Positions 18,455 through 27,342 of a stretch of DNA of 64,000 nt are shown here, piece by piece. A model generated the notes under the pieces. That model had not been told where the DNA came from. It saw only the letters and a list, made by a program, of their open reading frames with translations, and searched no databases. Source of the DNA: an uncultured Mycobacterium sp. (GTDB lineage: Bacteria; Actinomycetota; Actinomycetes; Mycobacteriales; Mycobacteriaceae); the NCBI GenBank assembly GCA_900078375.1, contig FLQS01000003.1, forward strand, positions 22,041 to 86,040, in the 5' to 3' direction. The position numbers and the translations under genes were made by a program. The first letter of the stretch is position 1. Each line of letters starts with the position of its first letter.

Positions 18455-18472
18455 TCTGATAGCGTCGCGCCC

Positions 18473-19678
18473 ATGGTCGCGCCGGGGCTGACGAAGCGAT
18501 CGCTTTCGCGACCGTTGGCCGGGTTGGTCACCGTCGGGACGATCGCCGCCCTCGTCATTGGCGCTGCCGGATTGTTCAACGGAAGCTTCACCAAATCCGT
18601 GGGTGTGACGGTTCTTTCGCCTCGAGCCGGCCTTGTCATGGACCCGGGCGCCAAGGTGAAGATGATCGGCGTGGAGGTCGGGCGCGTCTCATCCATCGAC
18701 TACTTGCCCGACGGGCAGGCAGCCATACATCTGGCGCTGAACCCCGACACGGTTCACGTGATACCGGACAACGTCGCCGTACACGTCGCTGCGACCACCG
18801 TCTTCGGCGCGAAGTATGTCCAGTTGTCCGCCCCGGCCGAACCGTCATCGCAGTCGGTCCAACCCAATCAAGTGCTGGAATCCCAGCGAGTCACCGTCGA
18901 GGTCAACACGGTCTTCCAGCGGCTCACCGAAATCCTGGCCAAAGTCGATCCAACGAAGCTCAATCACACTCTCGGCGCGATCGGCGCCGCGCTGCGCGGG
19001 CGCGGCGAACAGCTCGGCCCGGCGTTGTCGGATCTCGACGAATTCTTGACCGAAATCGAACCGAGTTTGCCCAATGTGACCCGCGATCTGGAGCTGAGCC
19101 GCCCGGTCCTTGACACCTACGCCGACGCGGCGCCCGATCTGCTTCGCAGCGTCGAAAACACGACGCGGATCGCGCAGACCGTTACCGAGGAGCAGCAGCA
19201 GCTCGACACCCTGCTGATGGCCGCGATCGGTCTCGCGGATGTCGGCAATGATGTGCTCGGCGCAAACCGCCAGGCACTCACCGACGTTCTCCATCTGCTT
19301 GTGCCGACGACCCGACTGGCCGACCGCTACCACGAGGCGCTCAATTGCGGGATCGCGGGCATGCTCGGATTCGCCCACCAGCCGCCCCTTCCACTTCCCG
19401 GCGTCCTGGTATCGGCCGGGTTCACGCTGGGCGCCGAACGCTACCGATACCCCGCCAACCTGCCCAAAGTCGCCGCCACCGGCGGCCCACACTGCATGGG
19501 CCTGCCGGACGTGGCGCCAGGCAGCCGACCGCCACTGTTAGTCACCGACGTCGGCGCCAACCCGGCCCAATACGGCAACCAAGGAATCCTGCTCAACTCT
19601 GACGGCCTGAAGCAGATGCTGTTCGGCCCGATCGACGGGCCACCCCGAAACTCCTTCCAGCTCGGGCAGCCCGGATGA
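18473..19678 (+). CDS. mceA: MCE family protein, MceA position
   Basis: The 401-residue protein has an N-terminal membrane helix (LAGLVTVGTIAALVIGAAGLF), an MCE domain beginning VLSPRAGLVMDPGAKVKMIGVEVGRV, and a long helical region followed by a C-terminal tail with ALNCGIAGMLGF. MCE proteins form a hexameric periplasmic tunnel for lipid import. It is first of six mce genes, each overlapping or touching the next. No yrbE permease gene precedes it; the upstream gene is a regulator. Confidence 0.92.
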   Translation: MVAPGLTKRSLSRPLAGLVTVGTIAALVIGAAGLFNGSFTKSVGVTVLSPRAGLVMDPGAKVKMIGVEVGRVSSIDYLPDGQAAIHLALNPDTVHVIPDNVAVHVAATTVFGAKYVQLSAPAEPSSQSVQPNQVLESQRVTVEVNTVFQRLTEILAKVDPTKLNHTLGAIGAALRGRGEQLGPALSDLDEFLTEIEPSLPNVTRDLELSRPVLDTYADAAPDLLRSVENTTRIAQTVTEEQQQLDTLLMAAIGLADVGNDVLGANRQALTDVLHLLVPTTRLADRYHEALNCGIAGMLGFAHQPPLPLPGVLVSAGFTLGAERYRYPANLPKVAATGGPHCMGLPDVAPGSRPPLLVTDVGANPAQYGNQGILLNSDGLKQMLFGPIDGPPRNSFQLGQPG

Positions 19679-20700
19679 GCCGACACACCGCCATTTCCCT
19701 CAAGTTCGGCGTATTCGCGATCGTGATGATCGTGCTGACCGGGCTGTTGTTCCTGGCGTTCGGTCAATTCCGCAGCGGCGCGACCAACAGCTACTCGGCA
19801 GTCTTTGCCGACGCCTCACGGCTCAAATCCGGCGACGCGGTGCGCGCCGCAGGCATCCGGGTGGGCACCGTCACTGACGTCGTCGCATCGGGCGACGACA
19901 AGGTCCTGGTGACGTTCGATGCGGATCGCACCGTGGCGCTGACGACCGGAACCGCCGCCGCTGTGCGCTACCTCAACCTGGTGGGCGACCGCTACCTCGA
20001 TCTTGTCGACGGCCCGGGCTCGACACGTCTGCTTCCGCCGGGATCGCAAATCCCCCTGGAACGCACCGCTCCGGCATTGGACTTGGACCTGTTGCTCGGC
20101 GGACTCAAGCCCGTCATCCAGGGCCTGAATCCGCAGGACATCAATGCGCTGACCGCCTCGCTGCTCCAGATCTTCCAAGGCCAGGGCGACACCATGGCGT
20201 CGCTGCTGTCCAAGACCTCGTCGTTCACCAATGCGTTGGCCGACAACGGAACCCTCATCGGCCAGGTCATCGACAACCTGAACACCGTGGTAGGCACCCT
20301 CGATCAAAACAGCGGACAGTTCTCGGCGACGCTGGATCGGTTGGAACGCCTTGTCTCCGAGCTGTCGACCCAGCGACAGCCGGTCGGCGAGGCCATTGAC
20401 GCCCTCGACCGCGGCACCGCATCGCTGACAGACCTGTTGGGCCACAGCCGAATTCCCCTAAAGGGAACGGTGGATCAGCTTGCCAGGGTCGCACCACTGC
20501 TCGACAGTGACAAGGGGCGCTTGGACACCGCGTTACAGAAGGCACCCGAGAACTACCGCAAGCTGATCCGGTTGGGCGCCTACGGCAGTTTTGTGAACTA
20601 CTACATCTGCGGAATACAGCTGCGGGTCACTGACCTCCAAGGCCGCACCGCGGTGTTCCCATGGTTCAAGCAAGACGAGGGGCGGTGTGCCGAACCCTAA
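19675..20700 (+). CDS. mceB: MCE family protein, MceB position
   Basis: The 341-residue protein has an N-terminal helix (FGVFAIVMIVLTGLLFLAFGQF), an MCE domain (AVFADASRLKSGDAVRAAGIRVGTV) and the characteristic end GSFVNYYICGIQLRVTDLQG. ATG 19675 overlaps the mceA stop by four bases. Length is that of MceB proteins, and one subunit of the Mce hexamer is the expected role. Confidence 0.92.
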   Translation: MSRHTAISLKFGVFAIVMIVLTGLLFLAFGQFRSGATNSYSAVFADASRLKSGDAVRAAGIRVGTVTDVVASGDDKVLVTFDADRTVALTTGTAAAVRYLNLVGDRYLDLVDGPGSTRLLPPGSQIPLERTAPALDLDLLLGGLKPVIQGLNPQDINALTASLLQIFQGQGDTMASLLSKTSSFTNALADNGTLIGQVIDNLNTVVGTLDQNSGQFSATLDRLERLVSELSTQRQPVGEAIDALDRGTASLTDLLGHSRIPLKGTVDQLARVAPLLDSDKGRLDTALQKAPENYRKLIRLGAYGSFVNYYICGIQLRVTDLQGRTAVFPWFKQDEGRCAEP

Positions 20701-21782
20701 TGCTCAAATACCGCGGCACTCACCTGATTCGGTCCGGTTTCATCGGCTTCGCCTTGATCGTGCTGACCATCATGGTCGGCTTGAATCCCGAACGAATCAC
20801 CACCTGGGCCACCCAAGTTCGGTACCAAGCGTTGTTCACCGAGGCCGGGGGCCTCGCGGTGGGAAACGACGTCACCAAGACCGGCATCAAGGTCGGCTCG
20901 ATATCGTCGGTCGTCCTCGACCGCGGCAAAGCCTTGGTGACCTTCACCGTCGAGGGGTCGGTCCGCTTGGGAGCCGATACGACGGCACACATCCGCACCG
21001 GCTCGCTGTTGGGCCAACGTGTCCTCACGTTGGAGTCCGCTGGGGCGATGCGCATGCGTCCGGGTGACACCATCCCCGCCGACCGCACGTTCTCGCCGTA
21101 TTCGTTGACTGAGGCGGTCAGCGACTTGACCACGAATACCGCTGGCACCGACACCGCCTCGCTCAACCAGTCACTCGACGCGCTGTCTGCCGTGCTCGAC
21201 CAGATCGCCCCGCAACTCGGCCCGACCTTCGACGGCTTGACGCGCCTGTCGCGTTCCATCAACGACCGCAACGACAACCTGCGCACGTTGCTGTCCAGCG
21301 CGGGCAACGTGACTGGCATTCTCGCGCAGCGCAGCGATCAGCTGAACACACTGTTACTCAACGCCAACGACCTGATCGGTGTGCTCAGCGATCGCCGGCA
21401 GGCCATTGCCGACTTGCTCGCCAACATCTCAGTCCTGGGCCGACAACTGTCCGGGTTGGTCACCGACAACGAGAAGCAGCTCGCACCGACCCTGCAGAAA
21501 CTCAACGCGGTCACCGCGATGTTGGAGAAGAACCGGGACAACATCGCCAAAGCACTACCGGGCTTGGCGAAATTCCAAGTGACCCAGGGCGAGACCGTGT
21601 CGAGTGGCTTCTACTACAACGCCTACGTCCCCAACTTGGTCCCCGGCCAGACGCTACAGCCGTTCCTCGACTACGCGTTCGGGTTCCGGCGCGGTGTCGA
21701 CGCCGGGCAACCACCTGACAACGCGGGACCCCGGGTCGAATTCCCCTTTCCCTACAACGGGATTCCTGGAGGGTCGCGATGA
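20700..21782 (+). CDS. mceC: MCE family protein, MceC position
   Basis: The 360-residue protein starts MLKYRGTHLIRSGFIGFALI; its ATG at 20700 shares one base with the mceB stop (TAATG). An N-terminal helix and an MCE domain (LFTEAGGLAVGNDVTKTGIKVGSI) are followed by a long helical region and a Pro-rich end. An in-frame GTG lies a few codons upstream inside mceB but is less likely because of the clean TAATG coupling. Confidence 0.9.
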   Translation: MLKYRGTHLIRSGFIGFALIVLTIMVGLNPERITTWATQVRYQALFTEAGGLAVGNDVTKTGIKVGSISSVVLDRGKALVTFTVEGSVRLGADTTAHIRTGSLLGQRVLTLESAGAMRMRPGDTIPADRTFSPYSLTEAVSDLTTNTAGTDTASLNQSLDALSAVLDQIAPQLGPTFDGLTRLSRSINDRNDNLRTLLSSAGNVTGILAQRSDQLNTLLLNANDLIGVLSDRRQAIADLLANISVLGRQLSGLVTDNEKQLAPTLQKLNAVTAMLEKNRDNIAKALPGLAKFQVTQGETVSSGFYYNAYVPNLVPGQTLQPFLDYAFGFRRGVDAGQPPDNAGPRVEFPFPYNGIPGGSR

Positions 21783-23157
21783 GATCTGGCAGGAGCACGG
21801 TAATCCTGGCTGTCGTGCTGGTTGCGTTGGCGGCGACCGCTGCGGGCCTGGTCGTGCGTGACAGATACGTCGGGCACCGCACCGTGAGCGCATTGTTCAC
21901 CACCGCAATTGGCATCTATCCCGGCGACGAAGTGCGCGTCGCAGGGGTCAAGGTCGGCACCGTCGCCGCGGTCGATCCGCAGGGCACGCGCTCCGAACTC
22001 ACGCTCGACGTCGACCGCGCCGTGCGCCTACCCGAAGACGTGAAGGCCGTCATCGTCGCCCAGAACCTTGTCGCAGCCCGCTACGTTCAGCTCACGCCGG
22101 CCTACGAGACATCCGGACCGACGCTGCCCGACGGAGCGGTCATCCCCTTGGAGCGGACCGCGGTGCCCGTCGAGTGGGACGACGTCAAGACCCAACTGAT
22201 GCGGCTGGCAACCGAACTCGGACCGAAGGCAGGCACATCCGACACCTCAGTCGCCCGATTCATCAACAGCACGGCAGACGCACTGGACGGCAACGGCGTC
22301 AAGCTGCGGCAGGCCTTGGCACAACTCTCCGGGGTGGGCCGGATCCTTGCCAGCGGCAACGGCAGCCTTGTCGATGTCTTGAGGAACCTCGCGACATTCG
22401 TTGCGGCGCTGCGTGACTCCGGCACCCAGATCGTGCAGTTCGAAAACCGTTTCGCCGCTCTCACCAGCGTGCTCGACGGCTCTCGTTCAGACCTGGATTC
22501 GGCCCTGACCACGCTGTCCAGCGCGATCGACGACGTACGGCGGTTCATCGCCGGTAGCCGTGACCAGACCGCAGAGCAGATCCAGCGCCTGTCCAACGTC
22601 ACCCAAACCATCTCCGACCATCGCATCGACCTGGAGAACGTGCTGCACGTCGCGCCCAACGCGTTCTCCAATGGCTACAACATCTACAACCCGGACACCG
22701 GCAGCCCGATCGGCGCGTTCATCTTCAACAACTTCTCCAACCCCGCCGAATTCATCTGCGGCGCAATCGGCGGCGTCGAGAATACGACAGCCCCCGAAAC
22801 AGCCAAACTCTGCGCCCAATACCTCGGCCCGGCGTTGCGGCTGCTCAATTTCAACTACCTGCCCATTCCCATCAATCCTTACCTGGCAAAATCACCGAGC
22901 CCCAGCAACCTCGTCTACTCCGATCCCGCTCTCGCCCCCGGCGGTGCCGGCGCGCCGCCGGGGCCGCCCGACGATCCACCCGCGGTCTCGGCCTATACCG
23001 GCGCCGGCGACGTCACCCCGCCGCCGGATTCGGGACTTCCGGTCTACCACCGGGGGGTTCGAATCTGCCCGCCTACCCGTCCCCCGCACTGTTTCCCGGG
23101 GCACCCATCCCCACCGTGCAGAACCTGCCGCCGACGGGGCAGGAGCCGCCGTCGTGA
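21779..23157 (+). pseudogene. mceD: MCE family protein, MceD position, C-terminus frameshifted
   Basis: The protein has an N-terminal helix, an MCE domain (LFTTAIGIYPGDEVRVAGVKVGTV) and the usual helical region and Pro-rich tail. At the six-G run 23052-23057 the frame is lost: as given, it runs on to a stop at 23170 with an Arg/Pro/Cys-rich tail unlike MceD. Shifting by one base after the G-run gives NLPAYPSPALFPGAP and further typical residues ending at TGA 23155-23157, which overlaps the mceE GTG by four bases like the rest of the operon. One missing G is the simplest explanation. The MCE core is intact, so function may survive even if the lesion is real. Confidence 0.85.
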
Positions 23158-24296
23158 CCCGCACCAGTAGAGAGCCAACGACGCGCCGGCTCGCCATCAT
23201 CGGGTCATGCCTGGCGCTGACCTTGTCCGGCTGCTCCTTCACGGGCGTGAACTCGTTGCCGCTACCGGGTGCCGTCGGCCGCGGTCCAGGGGCACACATC
23301 TACCACATCGAGATCGCCAATGTCGGTACCTTGGAATCGAATTCACCGGTACTGATCGATGACGTGGTCGTCGGCAGTGTCGGGTCGATGCGCTTCATCA
23401 ACTGGCATGCCGATGTTGAGATCGCGATCAAGCCCGATGTCATAGTGCCGGCCAACGCGGTTGCCAGCGTTGGGCAAACCAGCCTGCTCGGTTCGATGCA
23501 CGTCGCGCTCGACCCGCCGCCCGGGCAGGCGCCACGTGGCCAACTCACACCCGGCGCCACGATCGCGTTGGCCGACACGTTCTCCTATCCATCGACCGAG
23601 CAGACGTTGGCCGCATTGTCGGCAATCGTCACCCGGGGTGGGCTTGGCCAGATCGGCGACATCATCCACAGTTTCAACGGTGCGCTCGCCGGCCGCCAGG
23701 ACCAGGTGCGTGACCTCATCACCCGTCTGGACACGGCCGTGGGAACCCTTGACGCTCAGCGCGACACCCTCATCGCCAGCATCCACTCCCTCGACCGGTT
23801 AGCCAACACCTTCGCCGGCCAGCGGGATACGATCACTCGTGCGCTGAAGACCATTCCACCAGCGCTCGACGTCCTCATCCGCGAGCGCCCGCGGTTCACC
23901 ACCGCGCTCGACAAGTTGCGACTCCTCAGTGACACCGCGACCCGGCTCGTCAACGACACCCAACGCGACCTCGTCGAGAATCTCACCCATCTGCAACCGA
24001 CACTGCAGGCGCTGGCCGACATCGGACCTGAACTCGACACCGCCTTGGCGTATGCCACAACCTTCCCGTTCAGCCAGGGCCTCATCGACCGCGGCGTGCG
24101 CGGCGACTACTTCAACGTCTTCGCCGTCGTCGACCTCACCATCCCCCGACTGAAACGCACGTTGTTTCTTGGTACCCGGTGGGGCCAGGAGGGCGCGCCT
24201 CTGGTGCCAGCGCCTGGCGATCCCTGGCAGCTGCAGTACACCTACGATCCCCTCACCGCACCGCTGGCGCCACCACCGGCACAGGGCGGTGGCTAG
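23154..24296 (+). CDS. mceE: MCE family lipoprotein, MceE position
   Basis: The 380-residue protein has a lipoprotein signal peptide ending in the lipobox LSGC (lipidated Cys27), as usual for MceE, then an MCE domain (IANVGTLESNSPVLIDDVVVGSV). GTG 23154 overlaps the restored mceD stop. Upstream reading in this frame belongs to mceD sequence and is not part of the protein. Confidence 0.92.
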   Translation: MTRTSREPTTRRLAIIGSCLALTLSGCSFTGVNSLPLPGAVGRGPGAHIYHIEIANVGTLESNSPVLIDDVVVGSVGSMRFINWHADVEIAIKPDVIVPANAVASVGQTSLLGSMHVALDPPPGQAPRGQLTPGATIALADTFSYPSTEQTLAALSAIVTRGGLGQIGDIIHSFNGALAGRQDQVRDLITRLDTAVGTLDAQRDTLIASIHSLDRLANTFAGQRDTITRALKTIPPALDVLIRERPRFTTALDKLRLLSDTATRLVNDTQRDLVENLTHLQPTLQALADIGPELDTALAYATTFPFSQGLIDRGVRGDYFNVFAVVDLTIPRLKRTLFLGTRWGQEGAPLVPAPGDPWQLQYTYDPLTAPLAPPPAQGGG

Positions 24297-25782
24297 AGTG
24301 CTGACCCGATTCGTCCGCATCCAACTGATCATTTTCACCATCGCCACAATCGTCGGTGTCACCGCGATGTTGTTGGGCTACTTGCAGATTCCCACCCTGC
24401 TGGGCATTGGCCGCATCACGGTGACGATGGAGCTTCCCGCCTCGGGTGGCCTCTACCAATTCGCCAACGTGACATACCGTGGCGCGGAGATCGGCAAAGT
24501 CACCGATATCACGATCGTGGGGCCACACCGTGCCCGAGCGACGCTGTCGCTGGCCGACTCGCCGAGGGTGCCCGCCGACCTGCAAGCCCAGGTGCGCTCG
24601 ATGTCCGCAGTGGGCGAACAATTCGTGGAATTGCAGCCCCGCACCGACGCCGCGCCCTACCTGCACGACGGCTCGGTAATCGCCCTGCAGGACACCACGA
24701 TTCCACAGGCCGTCGGCCCGATGCTCGACCAGCTCAGCTCGCTGGTGGACAGCATTCCCCAGGGCCAATTGGGCCATGTCCTCGATGAATCCTTCAACGC
24801 CTTCAACGGCGCCGGGGACGACCTGAGTTCCCTGATCGACGCATCGGCAAGCTTGGGCCGCGACCTCAACGGTGCTCGCCGCCAGATCCGCGGACTGGCC
24901 GACGATGCTGTCCCGCTGCTGGCCACCCAAGACCAAACCGGCGATGCCATCCGCACGTGGTCGCGCAGCCTCGCAGGCGTCACGGAACAACTCGCCACCA
25001 ACGACCCGCAGATCCGGTCGATACTGCAGAAGGGCCCCGGCTTCGCCGACGAGTTCTCCCGCCTGCTCGCCGAAATCAAACCGACGCTGCCGATCCTATT
25101 GGCCAACTTGACCACCATCGGTCAGGTCGGCGTGACCTACAACCCCTCACTCGAGCAACTGCTGGTGCTCCTTCCGCCCTACAGCGCCGCCCAGCAGTCC
25201 TATGGCCTCGCGAAGAACAACCCGACCGGTCTTCCGTCGGGCGAGTTCTCCATCACACTCAACGATCCCCCGGCATGCACCGTCGGATTCCTGCCGCCGT
25301 CCCAATGGCGAAATCCCGCCGACACCACGACGATCGACACACCCAGCGGCCTCTACTGCAAACTGCCGCAGGACTCGCCGCTTTCGGTCCGCGGGGCCCG
25401 CAACTATCCGTGCATGGGTCACCCCGGTAAACGCGCACCCACAGTTGAGATCTGCGACAGCGACAAACCGTACGTTCCGCTGGCCATGCGTGAGCACGCC
25501 TTGGGCCCGAACCCGATCGACCCCAATCTGATTGCTCAAGGTATTCCACCCGACGATCGAGTCAACAGTGATGACCACATCGTCGGGCCGATCGAAGGCA
25601 CACCGTCGCCACCGGGCGCTGCGCCGGGTGCCTACAACCCGGCCGGCCGCGCACCCTCGGTGGCGATCGCTCCGTACAACCCCGACACCGGGGAGTACCG
25701 CACCCCTGACGGAACGTGGCAGCGATTCACGAATGTCGCTGGCGCACCCAGCAGTTGGAAAGACCTGCTACCCCGCCAATGA
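24289..25782 (+). CDS. mceF: MCE family protein, MceF position
   Basis: The 497-residue protein has an N-terminal helix (LIIFTIATIVGVTAMLLGYL), an MCE domain (ANVTYRGAEIGKVTDITI) and a long C-terminal tail rich in Pro, Gly and Asn, with paired Cys residues. GTG 24289 overlaps the mceE stop; GTG 24298 is equally possible. It closes the mceA-F set. No mas (mce-associated) genes follow; a hydrolase gene begins 34 bases later. Confidence 0.9.
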   Translation: MARVLTRFVRIQLIIFTIATIVGVTAMLLGYLQIPTLLGIGRITVTMELPASGGLYQFANVTYRGAEIGKVTDITIVGPHRARATLSLADSPRVPADLQAQVRSMSAVGEQFVELQPRTDAAPYLHDGSVIALQDTTIPQAVGPMLDQLSSLVDSIPQGQLGHVLDESFNAFNGAGDDLSSLIDASASLGRDLNGARRQIRGLADDAVPLLATQDQTGDAIRTWSRSLAGVTEQLATNDPQIRSILQKGPGFADEFSRLLAEIKPTLPILLANLTTIGQVGVTYNPSLEQLLVLLPPYSAAQQSYGLAKNNPTGLPSGEFSITLNDPPACTVGFLPPSQWRNPADTTTIDTPSGLYCKLPQDSPLSVRGARNYPCMGHPGKRAPTVEICDSDKPYVPLAMREHALGPNPIDPNLIAQGIPPDDRVNSDDHIVGPIEGTPSPPGAAPGAYNPAGRAPSVAIAPYNPDTGEYRTPDGTWQRFTNVAGAPSSWKDLLPRQ

Positions 25783-25816
25783 ACAACCCCTCAAGGTTCC
25801 AAGAAAGGGCCTAGGA

Positions 25817-26575
25817 ATGCGATTTGTATTCGTCCACGGCGGTTTTCACGCCGCATGGTGCTTCTCCTCCACGATCGCCGAATTGGACAAGCTCGGCCAC
25901 ACGGGGATCGCCATCGACCTGCCCGGCCACGGCAGCCGACTCGACGAGGAGTCGACGCTCGACAATAGGCGGGACGCCGTCGCCAGTGTCCTGCAACCCG
26001 GCGATGTGCTCGTGGGGCACTCAGGTGGCGGATTCGACGCCACCCTCGGGGCGGACACCCATCCAGACCGTGTCCGCCACATCGTCTACCTGGCCGCCGC
26101 ACTACCCCGCGAGGGCCGCAGCTACACCGAGGCAATGACGATGCGCAACTCCGAAGACGGTGAACTCGACGGTGATGTCGGAGACATGTTGAGCTACCTG
26201 CACTTCGACGACGACGGTGCCATGACGTTCGCGGAATTCGAGTACGCGTGGAAGTACTTCTACCACGACTGCGACGAGGCGACAGCGCGCTGGGCGTACG
26301 AGCGGCTGGGGCCAGAGCGATTCGGGGAGACCACCGTCGCGCCGGTGCACGTGCCGCACTTCTGGGCGGCGGACCTGCCACGCAGTTTCATTGTGTGCAA
26401 ACAGGATCAGTCCATGCCGCGATGGCTTGCCGATACCGTCGCGCACCGGCTTGGCGTCGAGCAACTGACCATCGACACCTCGCATTCGCCGTTCCTGAGC
26501 CGGCCGGCGGCCCTCGCCGCGCTTCTCGTCCACGCCACCACCACGACGCCGATCGGTCCGCTTGTCCCCGACTGA
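25817..26575 (+). CDS. Alpha/beta hydrolase (hydroxynitrile lyase/methylesterase-like)
   Basis: The 252-residue protein has the oxyanion segment FVHGGFHAAWCF, the nucleophile elbow GHSGGG, an acid in VCKQDQSM and a His in DTSHSPFLS. This layout recalls the plant HNL/SABP2-like esterases common in actinobacteria. ATG 25817 follows AAGAAAGGG. It lies directly after mceF on the same strand and could act on the lipid imported by the Mce complex, which is inference. Confidence 0.85.
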   Translation: MRFVFVHGGFHAAWCFSSTIAELDKLGHTGIAIDLPGHGSRLDEESTLDNRRDAVASVLQPGDVLVGHSGGGFDATLGADTHPDRVRHIVYLAAALPREGRSYTEAMTMRNSEDGELDGDVGDMLSYLHFDDDGAMTFAEFEYAWKYFYHDCDEATARWAYERLGPERFGETTVAPVHVPHFWAADLPRSFIVCKQDQSMPRWLADTVAHRLGVEQLTIDTSHSPFLSRPAALAALLVHATTTTPIGPLVPD

Positions 26576-26584
26576 GAGGAACGA

Positions 26585-27100
26585 ATGACACAGCGACGCG
26601 CATTGCGCTACGCGATCTTCCTCGCCGCAGCACTCGCCAGCTACGGGCCCATCCCGCCATGCGCAAACGGCTCCCCTGCGGGTGCGCTCAACGGAACCTT
26701 CCGGGCGCAATCCAATGGGGATTGGGCGACATCGAATGACCAATACCGCGACGAGACACCGGTGATCGCCACCTGGACCATCACCACCACCTGCGCCGGC
26801 GGACGTTGCGCCGGCGAAGTCCTCAGCGACCAAGGGTGGACCGCGTCGATCCACCAGACTGCAGATGGATGGAATGTCCGACGCACCGTGGCCGATTGGG
26901 AAACCTGCCCCGACGGCACCACAGTCGCCGGCAACCAGCTCTACCGCTTCTATCCGGTGGCCGGCATTACCGGGCTGGTGGACGATACCCAGTCCGACCT
27001 CTTCGCAGGACAGAACACCACCCAAGGTCCGGGCGGAGCCTGCGGCATCAACAAGCCCTTGGTGATCTCAATGCCGTTCAAGCTAACCCGAATCGGGTAG
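26585..27100 (+). CDS. Secreted mycobacterial protein of unknown function
   Basis: The 171-residue protein has a signal peptide (residues about 1-27, hydrophobic stretch IFLAAALASYG) and a mature part with NGTFRAQSNGDWATSNDQYRDE, TWTITTTC and several Cys residues that could form disulfides (CAGGRC, WETC, ACG). Similar exported proteins are widespread in mycobacteria, with no established function. It follows the hydrolase by nine bases, with AGAGGAA as ribosome binding site, and probably belongs to the mce transcript. Confidence 0.78.
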   Translation: MTQRRALRYAIFLAAALASYGPIPPCANGSPAGALNGTFRAQSNGDWATSNDQYRDETPVIATWTITTTCAGGRCAGEVLSDQGWTASIHQTADGWNVRRTVADWETCPDGTTVAGNQLYRFYPVAGITGLVDDTQSDLFAGQNTTQGPGGACGINKPLVISMPFKLTRIG

Positions 27101-27104
27101 GCAG

Positions 27105-27323
27105 TCAGCTCACGACGGCGTAGTCACCCTCGTCGGCGAGCGCAGCCCGAACCTGCTCGACGCTGAGTTCGGCGGCGGTGTCGACCCGTACGGTCGACGC
27201 GCCGTCGGCGTCGAGGTCGACCTCGACCGCGCCGACCCCGGGCAGCTCCGTCAGCGCACCGCTGACCACCCGCACGCAGCTCTGGCAATGCAGGCCGGTG
27301 ACCATGAATGTCTGCTGGGACAT
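27105..27323 (-). CDS. CopZ-like heavy-metal-associated domain protein
   Basis: The 72-residue protein is a single HMA domain (ferredoxin-like fold) with the metal motif GLHCQSC (C13 and C16). Such proteins carry Cu(I) to P-type ATPases. It starts 20 bases after the end of the CtpA/B-type ATPase gene on the same strand, so the two are almost certainly cotranscribed. The C-terminus is complete (stop at 27105). Confidence 0.9.
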   Translation of the reverse strand: MSQQTFMVTGLHCQSCVRVVSGALTELPGVGAVEVDLDADGASTVRVDTAAELSVEQVRAALADEGDYAVVS

Positions 27324-27342
27324 GTGATCTGCCTTTCGGTGA

